Shown: positions 50,053 through 57,983 of the stretch, piece by piece
Position numbering within the stretch: the first letter of the stretch is position 1
Layout: every line of letters begins with the position of its first letter
Made by a program: the position numbers and the translations under genes
The notes under the pieces: generated by a model
Databases searched by the model: none
Seen by the model: the letters and a program-made list of their open reading frames with translations, nothing else
Told to the model about the DNA's origin: nothing
Origin: DASXTW01 sp046726275
GTDB taxonomy: Bacteria; Actinomycetota; UBA4738
Assembly: GCA_046726275.1 (NCBI GenBank)
Contig: JBKPAF010000052.1
Span: forward strand, 1 to 60,142
Direction of reading: 5' to 3'
DNA length: 60,142 nucleotides

Positions 50053-52623
50053 ATGCGCCCCGTCCGGCTCGAGCTGAAGGGCTTCACGGCCTACAGAGAG
50101 GCCGAAGTCCTGGACTTCGACAACTTCGACCTCTTCGCCATCACCGGGCCGACCGGGTCGGGCAAGTCATCCCTGCTCGACGCGATGACCTACGCGCTGT
50201 TCGGCAAGACCCCCAGAGTGGGGAACCGGGCCTCCTTGCTGATCGCCCAGGGGCAACCGCGCCTGTCAGTCATGCTCGACTTCGACGTCGACGGCGGCCG
50301 CTACCGCATCCACCGGTCCGCGGGCCTTCGGGCGGCCAGCGCCCAGGTTCGGCTGGAGCGTCTGGACGAGGGCCGGTGGCAGTCCTACGGGGAAGGGGCC
50401 GACAGAGTCCGCGACGCCACGAAGATCGTCGTCCAGCTGATCGGGCTCGACTACGAGGCCTTCATCCGATCGGTCCTCCTCCCCCAGGGCCAGTTCCACG
50501 AGTTCCTGGTCGGTGATCCGAGTCGGCGGAGGGACATCCTCACGGAGCTTCTGGGGCTGGAGCTCTTCGAGCGCATGGCCGCGAAGGCCGGAGAGGGCGC
50601 CCGGGTTGCCCGGACGGCGGCGCAGGCGAAGCAAGAGGTGCTCGACAGTCAGTTCGCGGGCGTCGACCAGGAGGCCGTGCGAGCGGCGAAGCGTGAGGCC
50701 AAGGACGCCAAGGCCACAGCAGCGGCCATGACCAAGATCGAGCGCTCCCTCGAGAAGCTGGCCGGGCGCTGGGTGGAGGAGGTCCGCAGGATCGAGGCCA
50801 TGGATGAGCTGGTCACCGACGCCGGGGAGCTCTCGGACCAAGCCGGCCGGATCGCCGGGGATCTGAAGCGTCTGTCCAAGGAACTGAGCCAAGCCAGGCG
50901 TGAAGAGGCGACTGCAAGCGAGAAGGCAGGGGCTGCCGAGCAGCAGACCGCCGCCTCGGCCGCCCTGCTCGCCGAGGCCGAGAGCACGCTGGGGTCGCTG
51001 GAGGACCTGGCGAGGCTCCAAGCCGGACTCGAAGAGCTGGCCCGTCTGGACGCGAGGATCAGAACTGCCGAGGACGGGCTGGTCTCTGCCCGTACGAAGG
51101 TGGAGGAGGGAGAGCAGGCCCTCGAGGCAGTCAGGCGGGCCACCGAGACGGCCGGCAACGAGTATCAGGTCGCCGCGGCGGCTAAGTCGGATGCGGAGGC
51201 CGAGTACCACCGAGCCCACGAGGCCGACCTGGTGGCAACGCTGACCAAAGAGAGAAAGGTCGGTGACCTCTGCCCCATTTGCTCGCGCCCGCTGGAGCGG
51301 CTCCCCAAGGCGGAGTACAAGGTCCTGGCCAAGGCGGAGCGCGAGCGAGATCGCGCCGCGGAGCTGGAGAAACGGGCCGGGGACGCCTGGGGCAGGGCGG
51401 AACGCGACGAGGTGGCCGTCGAGCGCGATCTGGCGGCGGCGCGGCGGGAGTTGGCGGCTCGCGAGGCGGAGGCAGGGTCCTGCCAAAAGGAGCGAGAAGC
51501 TCTCCTGCCGGACCTGGCCGCATCGTTCGGCGGCGATCTCCCGGCAGACCCGGTCCGGGAGATCGATCAGCGGATAAAGGGGATCAGGAAGCTGCAGGAG
51601 GAAGCCGCGGCCCGGGGCAGAGCGGAAGCGAAAGCCCGCGAAGAGGTCTCTCGGGCGAAGGAACGGCTCGCCGCGTTCTCTGCGAGTGGGAAGGAGCAGG
51701 TGGCCGCGCTGCGGGCTCTGCCGATCCCCCGACTGCTCGGTCGTGCCCGGGCTCCGGTCCCGGACCTCGAAGCCTCGGCCGAATTGACCGCAGCGGTTCC
51801 GGATGATCCGGTGGAGGCCCTGGTGGTGGCCTCATCGTGGGCTCAGAGCCTGGCGGGAGTGGTCTCCTTCCTCGGGAAGGCGGCCTCGGAGGCGCGGGCT
51901 GGGTTGGACGTCCTACTGGAGGAAGCCCGCGCCTCCCTTCCGGATGGGTTCCCCGCCGATCAGGTGACCGACCTGGATGGCCTCATCGAGGCCGTCCGGA
52001 TGGCGGGGCGAGACCTGGTCGCACAGGCGGCCACGGCGGCCCGCGACGCCGAGCGGCTCACTGAGCAGCTCACGGCGCGCAAAACGCTGGAGAAAGAGGT
52101 CGAGGCCCTGGGAAGTCGGGCCCGCGTCTACCAGAGCTTGGCGGGCGAGCTGCGGAGGGACCGGTTGATCACGTATTTGCAGGAAGAGGCCCTCGAGCTG
52201 CTGGCCGAGGCCGGCTCCGAGCGTCTTCTGTTCCTCTCCCAGGACCGGTACCGACTGGTGTTCGAGGAGGACGAGTTCTTCGTGGAGGACCGCCAGAACG
52301 GAGACGAGCGCCGATCGGTGAGGACCCTGTCCGGGGGCGAGACCTTTCTGGCCTCCCTGGCCCTTGCTCTGGCCCTTGCCGAGCAGATCCCCGTCGTCGC
52401 GGTGTCGCAGCGATCACGCCTGCAGAGCCTGTTCATCGACGAAGGGTTCGGAGCCCTGGACCCAGACAGCCTCGAGGTGGCCACCGAAGCCCTGAGCAGG
52501 CTAGGAGGGCAGGATCGGATGGTCGGCGTCGTCACCCACGTCTCCGAGCTGGCCGAGAAGATGCCGGTGCGCGTGGTCGTGGAGAAATTTCCCAACGGAA
52601 GCCGGCTGCAAGTGCTCTCATAG
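50053..52623 (+). CDS. sbcC: Exonuclease subunit SbcC (Rad50 family)
   Basis: This 856-residue SMC-like ATPase has Walker A (ITGPTGSGKSSLLDAMTYALFG, near residue 33), the Q-loop PQGQFHEFL, and long coiled coils either side of a zinc hook CPICSRP (C407 and C410). The C-terminal signature is LSGGETF (about 759) and Walker B is LFIDEGFGALDPDS (D796-E797). A VTHVSEL switch His follows. It holds DNA ends while SbcD cuts. It is shorter than E. coli SbcC (1048 aa), closer to archaeal Rad50. Confidence 0.96.
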   Translation: MRPVRLELKGFTAYREAEVLDFDNFDLFAITGPTGSGKSSLLDAMTYALFGKTPRVGNRASLLIAQGQPRLSVMLDFDVDGGRYRIHRSAGLRAASAQVRLERLDEGRWQSYGEGADRVRDATKIVVQLIGLDYEAFIRSVLLPQGQFHEFLVGDPSRRRDILTELLGLELFERMAAKAGEGARVARTAAQAKQEVLDSQFAGVDQEAVRAAKREAKDAKATAAAMTKIERSLEKLAGRWVEEVRRIEAMDELVTDAGELSDQAGRIAGDLKRLSKELSQARREEATASEKAGAAEQQTAASAALLAEAESTLGSLEDLARLQAGLEELARLDARIRTAEDGLVSARTKVEEGEQALEAVRRATETAGNEYQVAAAAKSDAEAEYHRAHEADLVATLTKERKVGDLCPICSRPLERLPKAEYKVLAKAERERDRAAELEKRAGDAWGRAERDEVAVERDLAAARRELAAREAEAGSCQKEREALLPDLAASFGGDLPADPVREIDQRIKGIRKLQEEAAARGRAEAKAREEVSRAKERLAAFSASGKEQVAALRALPIPRLLGRARAPVPDLEASAELTAAVPDDPVEALVVASSWAQSLAGVVSFLGKAASEARAGLDVLLEEARASLPDGFPADQVTDLDGLIEAVRMAGRDLVAQAATAARDAERLTEQLTARKTLEKEVEALGSRARVYQSLAGELRRDRLITYLQEEALELLAEAGSERLLFLSQDRYRLVFEEDEFFVEDRQNGDERRSVRTLSGGETFLASLALALALAEQIPVVAVSQRSRLQSLFIDEGFGALDPDSLEVATEALSRLGGQDRMVGVVTHVSELAEKMPVRVVVEKFPNGSRLQVLS

Positions 52624-52654
52624 AAGGTTCGGACGCTGGCTTCGGCCGTCGCCG

Positions 52655-54166
52655 TCAGCGCACGAAGACTTCCCGCCCCCGGGAGACCGTCAGGACCGGA
52701 CGCAGGTCCAGGACGGCTTCGGCCATCAGCGGGTCGCCGTCGTAGGCCGCGAAGTCAGCCTGGAACCCCGGCCGGAGCTGTCCCTTCTTGTCCTCCAGGT
52801 GGGCCAGGCGGGCGCTGCCGATCGTGAAGAGCCGGATGGCCTCTTCCCGGTTCATCCGCTGGCTGGCATCGTGGTGGGTCTCCAGGGCCCATAGCCCGTA
52901 CATCGGGTCGAGTGGGGTCACGGGAGAATCCGATCCGGCCCCGATCTCGAGGCCCCGGGACAGCAGGGTGGCGAACGGGTTCATCCCGGCCGCGCGCTCC
53001 TTGCCGAGCCGGCGTTCGTAGAGCTCGTCGGGGTGGCCCCACAACGCGTCGAAGCCCGGCTGCACGGAGATCGCCAGTCCGAGCGCCGCGGCGCGCTCAA
53101 CTTGGTCGAGGGTGGGGAGCTCGAAGTGTTCGATGCGGTGCCGCCGGGCCCGGAAGTGGCGACGCTGGCGAGAGTCGAGGGCACGGTAGACCCGTTCCCA
53201 GACCCGGAGTGCCTGCTCGATGGCCTCATCTCCGATGGCGTGCACCGCCACTTGGAGGCCGGCCAGATGGGCGTTGTGGAACATCTCGGCCAGCTCGTCG
53301 TCCTTCTCGTACAGGATCCCCGTCCCATCTCCGTCGTTGTAGGGGGATGAGATCGCCGCCGTTCGGGCTCCGATGGATCCATCGAGTGACAGGTCGCCTC
53401 CCAACCTCTCCAGGCCGAGGTCCATCACCCACGGGATGTCCTTCTCGGCCACGTACGCGATCACGTCGATTGGGAGCTGCTCGCTGTGTTCCAGGAGGAC
53501 CTCCACCTCTCGCCTTCCATGCGACTGTGGGATGGCCATCTCGTGGACGCAGGTGACGCCTCGGGAGGCCGCCTTCGACGCTGCCTGGAGTTGGAGCTCC
53601 CGGAGTTCATGATCGGTGAGCGCCTGGTGGAACCATCGCTGGAGCCGCCGGTTGGCCGTCCTTCGGACGATCCCCGTCGGACGGTCGTCCGGCCCCCGGT
53701 CCACGCCGTCCTCCTCCAGGCAGCCGGATTCGTTCAGCGCGGCCGAGTTCGCCAAAGCGATATGGCCATCGGCCCTGATCAGAATGATTGGGACCTCCCC
53801 CAGCTCATCCAGGCGGGCGAGGGTGGGAAGCTCGGGGTGTTGCCACTTGCTCTCGTCGAAGCCGTGGGCCAGCACCTTGGTCGGTCCGTGCCGGAGCTCC
53901 TCGGCCGTGAGTCCTAGGAGCTCCTCACCGGATCGCGCCTTCTCCAGCGGGATGCCGATCTCGGAGAGGGTCGTCCCGGTGAGGTGGACGTGCGTGTCGA
54001 TGAAGCCCGGGATGATGGTAGAACCAGGGAGCTCCACGACCCGATCGCTCTCGGGCGGGTCCCCCGTGCCGACCCGCTCGATGTGTCGGTCGTCGATCAG
54101 GACCCACTCCCCCACCGCGGGATGGCTCAGTGTGTAGACGCGGGTGGCCCGGTACAGCGTCTTCAT
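52655..54166 (-). CDS. Amidohydrolase family protein (YtcJ-like)
   Basis: A 503-residue metal-dependent hydrolase with GFIDTHVHLTGTTL (the HxH zinc motif), a central HRIEHFELP segment, and GAGSDSPVTPLDPMYGLWALETH (catalytic Asp), then EEAIRLFTIGSARLAHLEDKKGQLRPGFQADFAAYDGDPL. These YtcJ-type enzymes act on formamides, imines or N-acyl compounds; the substrate is unknown. It is convergent with sbcC. Its ATG overlaps the stop of a tiny upstream frame (54163-54204). Confidence 0.9.
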   Translation of the reverse strand: MKTLYRATRVYTLSHPAVGEWVLIDDRHIERVGTGDPPESDRVVELPGSTIIPGFIDTHVHLTGTTLSEIGIPLEKARSGEELLGLTAEELRHGPTKVLAHGFDESKWQHPELPTLARLDELGEVPIILIRADGHIALANSAALNESGCLEEDGVDRGPDDRPTGIVRRTANRRLQRWFHQALTDHELRELQLQAASKAASRGVTCVHEMAIPQSHGRREVEVLLEHSEQLPIDVIAYVAEKDIPWVMDLGLERLGGDLSLDGSIGARTAAISSPYNDGDGTGILYEKDDELAEMFHNAHLAGLQVAVHAIGDEAIEQALRVWERVYRALDSRQRRHFRARRHRIEHFELPTLDQVERAAALGLAISVQPGFDALWGHPDELYERRLGKERAAGMNPFATLLSRGLEIGAGSDSPVTPLDPMYGLWALETHHDASQRMNREEAIRLFTIGSARLAHLEDKKGQLRPGFQADFAAYDGDPLMAEAVLDLRPVLTVSRGREVFVR

Positions 54167-54204
54167 GCCTGGATGACGGCGCCGACCCCGGGGGGCACGT
54201 CCAT
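54163..54204 (-). CDS. Possible 13-residue leader peptide of the amidohydrolase gene
   Basis: ATG 54204 opens a 13-codon frame (MDVPPGVGAVIQA) whose TGA overlaps the amidohydrolase ATG. A TATACT box (54213-54218, minus) ends 8 nt upstream, so a leaderless transcript would begin at this ATG and translate into the main gene by coupling. Only position supports it. Confidence 0.4.
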   Translation of the reverse strand: MDVPPGVGAVIQA

Positions 54205-54243
54205 GGCGCCAGAGTATAGGTGCGGCTGGGCGCGGTCTCTGCT

Positions 54244-54648
54244 CTATCCCTGCACGAACCGGAGACGAACGGTCCGCCTGTTGTTCTCGCGGTTCGGATC
54301 GACGACGACCACGCTCTGCCAGGTGCCGAGCGACAGGTGGCCGTCATCGACCGGCAGGACGAGGATGGGACTCACGAACACCGGGAGCAGGTGGTCGCCG
54401 CCGTGGCCGGCGGACCCATGCCGGTGACGATACCGCTCATCGCGCGGCAAGAGTCGCCCGACGGCCTCTTCCAGGTCGGCTTCGGATCCCGACCCCGTCT
54501 CCATCAGGGCGAGTCCCGCCGTGGCGTGCGGCAGGAACACGTGGACGAGGCCATGCCCTCCCAGGTCGCGGCAGAACGCATCCACGCGATCGGTGACGTC
54601 GATCGCCAGACGACCTCGGGTGTCCACCTCGAACTGCCCGGACTTCAT
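54244..54648 (-). CDS. YjbQ family (UPF0047) protein
   Basis: A small 134-residue enzyme-like protein with FLPHATAGLALMETG, a HGSAGHGGDHLLPVFVSPILVLPVDDGHLSLGTWQSVVVVD core, and a final VRLRFVQG. The conserved His residues form a metal site. Relatives have thiamine-phosphate-synthase-like side activity; the true role is unknown. It lies 28 nt upstream of nothing on its strand except the kamA-like gene, which ends at 54677, so the two may be co-transcribed. Confidence 0.92.
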   Translation of the reverse strand: MKSGQFEVDTRGRLAIDVTDRVDAFCRDLGGHGLVHVFLPHATAGLALMETGSGSEADLEEAVGRLLPRDERYRHRHGSAGHGGDHLLPVFVSPILVLPVDDGHLSLGTWQSVVVVDPNRENNRRTVRLRFVQG

Positions 54649-54676
54649 CCTTCGCTCACCACGACGGTTCAGCGAT

Positions 54677-56191
54677 CTACGAAGACGCGTGAAGGTCTTC
54701 GGCGGCGCGGGTGTGGTCCCGCCACCATCGCTGTCCTTCCTCCGGGAGCGTGTAGATCGGGTCGTAGTAGGGGTGGCGACGGGTCAGCGCCTCGGGGTCG
54801 TCGTATTCGATCCCGGTGCGGTAGTTCTTCGTCCAGTAGCTGACCCCGCGGGTCCGGTCGTAGTCCTCCGCTTGGTGCACCCACCGTTTTCCGACGAACG
54901 GAACGTCGCACACGATCCTTGGAGTGGCGAAGCCCGGGAGGTATCCCATGATGGCGTGCTGAAGCTCCTGGGCCTCCCACACCGAGGTCCGCCAGTGCTC
55001 GGAGTTGGGAATCATGTCGCACATGTAGAAGTAGTAGGGCAGGATCCCGCAGTCGTCGAGCAGGGTGAAGCAGAGATCCAACAGGTCCTTCGGCGTGGTG
55101 TTCACCCCGCGGAGGAGCACCCCCTGGTTCCGGACGTCCCGGTAACCCCATTCCAGGAACTGTCGGGCAGCCTTCCCGACCAAGGGCGTGAGCGAGTTCG
55201 CGTGGTTCACGTGGGTGTGCACGGCGATGCTCACGCCTCTCGCCCGGGCCTTCTCGCCCAGGCGCGAAAGGCCTTCCTGGACGTCCGGCTGCAGGAAGTG
55301 CTGGGGAAGTCCCATCAACCCCTTCGTGGCCAGCCTGATGTCGCGGACGTGTTCCACGTCGAGAAGGCCGTTGATGAACTCCTCGAGGCGCTTGATGGGG
55401 ATGTTGGCGATGTCGCCACCGGAGACGACGACGTCCCGAACGGACGGAGTCGATCGTATGTAGCTCAGCATCATCGCGTGCCGGTCCGGTTGTTTGATCT
55501 CGAACTTGTACTTGGCCACGACCGGCGTGCTGTTGCCGACGAGGTCCATCCGGGTGCAGTGGCCGCAGTACTGCGGACAGGTCGAGAGGAGCTCGGCGAG
55601 GACCTTCGTCGGGTACCGGTGGGTCAGGCCCTCTACTGCCCACATGTCAGCCTCGTGGAGGCTGTCCCTCGTGGCGTACGGATGGCTGGACCATTCGGCC
55701 TTCCTCTCGGAGAACGCGGGCGCCATGTACCGCCTCACCGGGTCCGAGAAGAGATCCCGCTCGTTCATGGTGTTGAGCATCTGCGGCGGGAGGAGCATGG
55801 ACATGGTCGCCCGCTCCTGCATGTCCCGGTGGATGTCCGCGGCCAGGACGTCGGACAGATGGCTGCCCAGAGCCTCCTTGAGCTCCTTCAGGTTTTTGAC
55901 GGAGTGCGCCCGCTGCCACTGGGCGCTCTCCCATTCGTCTCCGGAGACGGCGCGGTAGCCGGGCAGCCGGGTCCAGTCGGGCTCGGAGAACTCCCGACGC
56001 AGCGGGTAATGCAACGGCTGGTCAGCGGCATGAGCGTGTGCCTCTCGATGGCCCGGCCGCTCGGTGTTCCGCGGCAGGTGGTGGGAAAGGTCGGGTCGTC
56101 CCAGGTCGGTCGGCTGCGCCACCGGGGCATCGTACAGGTTCCGGCGAAAGCGCGGCAATGCCGAAGGTTCTTCGGTGCTTGACTCTGACAC
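54677..56191 (-). CDS. kamA: Lysine 2,3-aminomutase-like radical SAM protein
   Basis: The protein (about 504 aa from GTG 56191) has the radical-SAM cluster motif STCPQYCGHCTR (CxxxCxxC), DVVVSGGDIANIP (SAM-binding GGD), AVHTHVNHANSLTP, and GVLLRGVNTTPKDLLDL, all as in lysine 2,3-aminomutase. The canonical PLP-binding GGGGK is replaced by DVPFVGKRW, so it is a variant whose Lys may still bind PLP. It probably moves an amino group on lysine or a related amino acid. The start is uncertain. It is divergent from an Lrp regulator with 18 nt between the start codons. Confidence 0.88.
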   Translation of the reverse strand: MSESSTEEPSALPRFRRNLYDAPVAQPTDLGRPDLSHHLPRNTERPGHREAHAHAADQPLHYPLRREFSEPDWTRLPGYRAVSGDEWESAQWQRAHSVKNLKELKEALGSHLSDVLAADIHRDMQERATMSMLLPPQMLNTMNERDLFSDPVRRYMAPAFSERKAEWSSHPYATRDSLHEADMWAVEGLTHRYPTKVLAELLSTCPQYCGHCTRMDLVGNSTPVVAKYKFEIKQPDRHAMMLSYIRSTPSVRDVVVSGGDIANIPIKRLEEFINGLLDVEHVRDIRLATKGLMGLPQHFLQPDVQEGLSRLGEKARARGVSIAVHTHVNHANSLTPLVGKAARQFLEWGYRDVRNQGVLLRGVNTTPKDLLDLCFTLLDDCGILPYYFYMCDMIPNSEHWRTSVWEAQELQHAIMGYLPGFATPRIVCDVPFVGKRWVHQAEDYDRTRGVSYWTKNYRTGIEYDDPEALTRRHPYYDPIYTLPEEGQRWWRDHTRAAEDLHASS

Positions 56192-56196
56192 GCTAA

Positions 56197-56202
56197 TATC
56201 TT
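56197..56202 (+). promoter_or_regulatory. -10 box of the Lrp-type regulator gene, in a shared divergent region
   Basis: TATCTT ends 7 nt before ATG 56210. The 18 nt between the two divergent start codons must carry promoter elements for both genes. Confidence 0.45.
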
Positions 56203-56209
56203 CGGCAAT

Positions 56210-56650
56210 ATGGACGATCGGGACAAGCTGATCCTGGCCACGCTCCAGGAGAACGCCCGGGCCACGCTCGGGGAGATCGCCGACCGCGTGGGTCTCGCGG
56301 CCTCCAGCGTCCACGACCGGGTGAGGAAGCTCGAGCAGACCGGGATCATCCGAGCGTACCGGGCCGAGATCGACCCCGAGGCGGTCGGGTTGTTCGTCAC
56401 GGCCCTGGTCTCGGTGATGCCCCTGGATCCCAAACAGCCGGACGACCTCCCCGATCGGGTGCTCGAGTTCATCGAGGTCGAGGACTGCCACTCCGTGGCT
56501 GGAGACGAGAACTACATCCTCAAGGTGCGGACCCGGACGACCTCTGAGCTCGAGGACTTTCTCCGCAGGCTTCGAGAGAAGGCCGGCGTCCACACCCGAA
56601 CCACGGTGGTCCTGTCCACGCCGTTCGAGCACCGTCCGCTCGTTCCCTGA
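56210..56650 (+). CDS. Lrp/AsnC family transcriptional regulator
   Basis: A 146-residue regulator with an N-terminal helix-turn-helix (DDRDKLILATLQENARATLGEIADRVGLAASSVHDRVRKLEQTGIIRAYRAEIDPEAVG) and a C-terminal RAM ligand domain (VEDCHSVAGDENYILKVRTRTTSELEDFLRRL). It likely senses an amino acid and controls the divergent kamA-like gene and itself. The ligand may be lysine or beta-lysine, which is inferred from the neighbour only. Confidence 0.93.
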   Translation: MDDRDKLILATLQENARATLGEIADRVGLAASSVHDRVRKLEQTGIIRAYRAEIDPEAVGLFVTALVSVMPLDPKQPDDLPDRVLEFIEVEDCHSVAGDENYILKVRTRTTSELEDFLRRLREKAGVHTRTTVVLSTPFEHRPLVP

Positions 56651-56708
56651 CCGCTCCGGACTGAACGTTCACGCGCGATGGCCTGTCGGTGTCTGGGTCT
56701 AGGGTGCG

Positions 56709-57215
56709 GTGATGAGGCCCGGCAGCTGGAGACCGCTCGCGCTGACCGCCCTCACGGCGCTGGCCGCGGCGTGTGCGACGCCGGTCTCGACAGCCGGTAG
56801 CGAGAGGGTCTCGGTCACAAAGGTCACCGACGGTGACACGGTTCATGTCACCATCGCCGGGCGTGACGAGCGGGTTCGCCTGATCGGCATCGACACCCCG
56901 GAGGTCCCCTGGTACGGAGGCCGGGGCGAGTGCTTCGGCGTCGAGGCAGGCTTGTTCACACGCCGCCGACTCATGGGTCGCTCGGTGAGGCTCGCCTTCG
57001 ACGTCGATCGCCGTGACCGGTACGGGCGAATGTTGGCCTACGTGTACGTGCACGACGAGCTGTTCAACCTGACCCTCCTCGAACAGGGGTACGCCAGAGC
57101 GGATCCGCAACCTCCGAATACCCGTCTGGCCGGGCGGTTCGCCGATACGGAGGCACGGGCCAGGGATGCCGGGCGTGGCCTGTGGTCGGCGTGCCCGCCA
57201 GGAGCTGGGCGCTGA
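56709..57215 (+). CDS. Thermonuclease-family lipoprotein
   Basis: A 168-residue secreted nuclease. The signal peptide ends in the lipobox LAAAC, so it is probably anchored to the membrane. The SNase domain has VTKVTDGDTVHVTIAGRDERVRLIGIDTPEV (catalytic Asp and Arg), DVDRRDRYGRMLAYVYV (Glu-type position is D/R-rich) and NLTLLEQGYARA. GTG 56709 or ATG 56712 may be used. It may scavenge extracellular nucleic acids. Confidence 0.88.
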   Translation: MMRPGSWRPLALTALTALAAACATPVSTAGSERVSVTKVTDGDTVHVTIAGRDERVRLIGIDTPEVPWYGGRGECFGVEAGLFTRRRLMGRSVRLAFDVDRRDRYGRMLAYVYVHDELFNLTLLEQGYARADPQPPNTRLAGRFADTEARARDAGRGLWSACPPGAGR

Positions 57216-57271
57216 CAACCGGATATCCGTTCGTTCGCCGCGCTGCTGCCGAATGTGACGAAAGCTCGCAG

Positions 57272-57277
57272 TACCCT
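57272..57277 (+). promoter_or_regulatory. -10 box of the two-component operon
   Basis: TACCCT ends 9 nt before GTG 57287 and there is no ribosome-binding site, again suggesting a leaderless mRNA. Confidence 0.4.
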
Positions 57278-57286
57278 TGTCGCGGC

Positions 57287-57967
57287 GTGGACGAACGAGT
57301 GCTTCTGGTCGAGGATGACGCGTCGATCCGGGAGATCGCCGCGATGGGGCTGAAGCAGGCCGGGTTCCGCGTGACCACCGCGGTCGACGGCAGGGACGGC
57401 CTGATGCGGGCGCTCCATGAGCCGGTCGATGTAGTGATCCTGGACGTCATGCTGCCGTCCCTCGACGGGTTCGAGGTGTGCCGGGAGATCCGTAAGCAGA
57501 GCCGCGTCCCCATCCTGATGCTGACCGCCCGAAACGACACGGTCGACGTCGTAGTAGGCCTCGAGTCCGGGGCTGACGACTACCTGACCAAGCCGTTCGA
57601 GATGCCCGAGCTCGTGGCGCGGGTCCGGGCGGTGCTTCGGCGATCCACGTCCCAGCCGGAGGAGACCACGGTCCAGGTGGGGGGCCTGGAGCTGGACCCG
57701 GCCAGCTTCCTGGCCCGGAAGGGTGGAGAGGAGCTTTCGCTCACGGCCACCGAGTTCCGCCTGCTCCTGGAGATGGCCCGGCGTCCCGGGCAGGTATTCA
57801 CCCGGGAGATGCTCCTGGACCGCGTGTGGAACTACGACTACCTGGGCGACTCCAGGCTGGTCGACGTGGCCATCCAGCGGCTCCGGGCCAAGGTCGAAGA
57901 CGATCCTGCCCATCCCACGGTGATCACGACGGTCCGGGGAGTCGGTTACCGACTCGAGCGGGGCTGA
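57287..57967 (+). CDS. mtrA: OmpR/PhoB-family response regulator, MtrA-like
   Basis: A 226-residue regulator. The receiver domain has VLLVEDDASIRE (acidic pocket), VVILDVMLPSLDGFEV (phosphoacceptor Asp), MLTARN and YLTKPFE (switch Lys). The C-terminal winged helix has LSLTATEFRLLLEMARRPGQVFTREMLLDRVWNYDYLGDSRLVDVAIQRLRAKVEDDP. Followed by a sensor kinase and a GerMN lipoprotein, it is arranged like mtrA-mtrB-lpqB, which controls cell-wall and division genes in actinobacteria. Confidence 0.9.
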   Translation: MDERVLLVEDDASIREIAAMGLKQAGFRVTTAVDGRDGLMRALHEPVDVVILDVMLPSLDGFEVCREIRKQSRVPILMLTARNDTVDVVVGLESGADDYLTKPFEMPELVARVRAVLRRSTSQPEETTVQVGGLELDPASFLARKGGEELSLTATEFRLLLEMARRPGQVFTREMLLDRVWNYDYLGDSRLVDVAIQRLRAKVEDDPAHPTVITTVRGVGYRLERG

Positions 57968-57983
57968 AGAGCTCCGCGATCCG

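Noticed and set aside
54677..56632. N-terminal extension of the aminomutase to 56632
   Set aside because: It would run antisense through the whole Lrp gene; GTG 56191 or a later start fits the family better.
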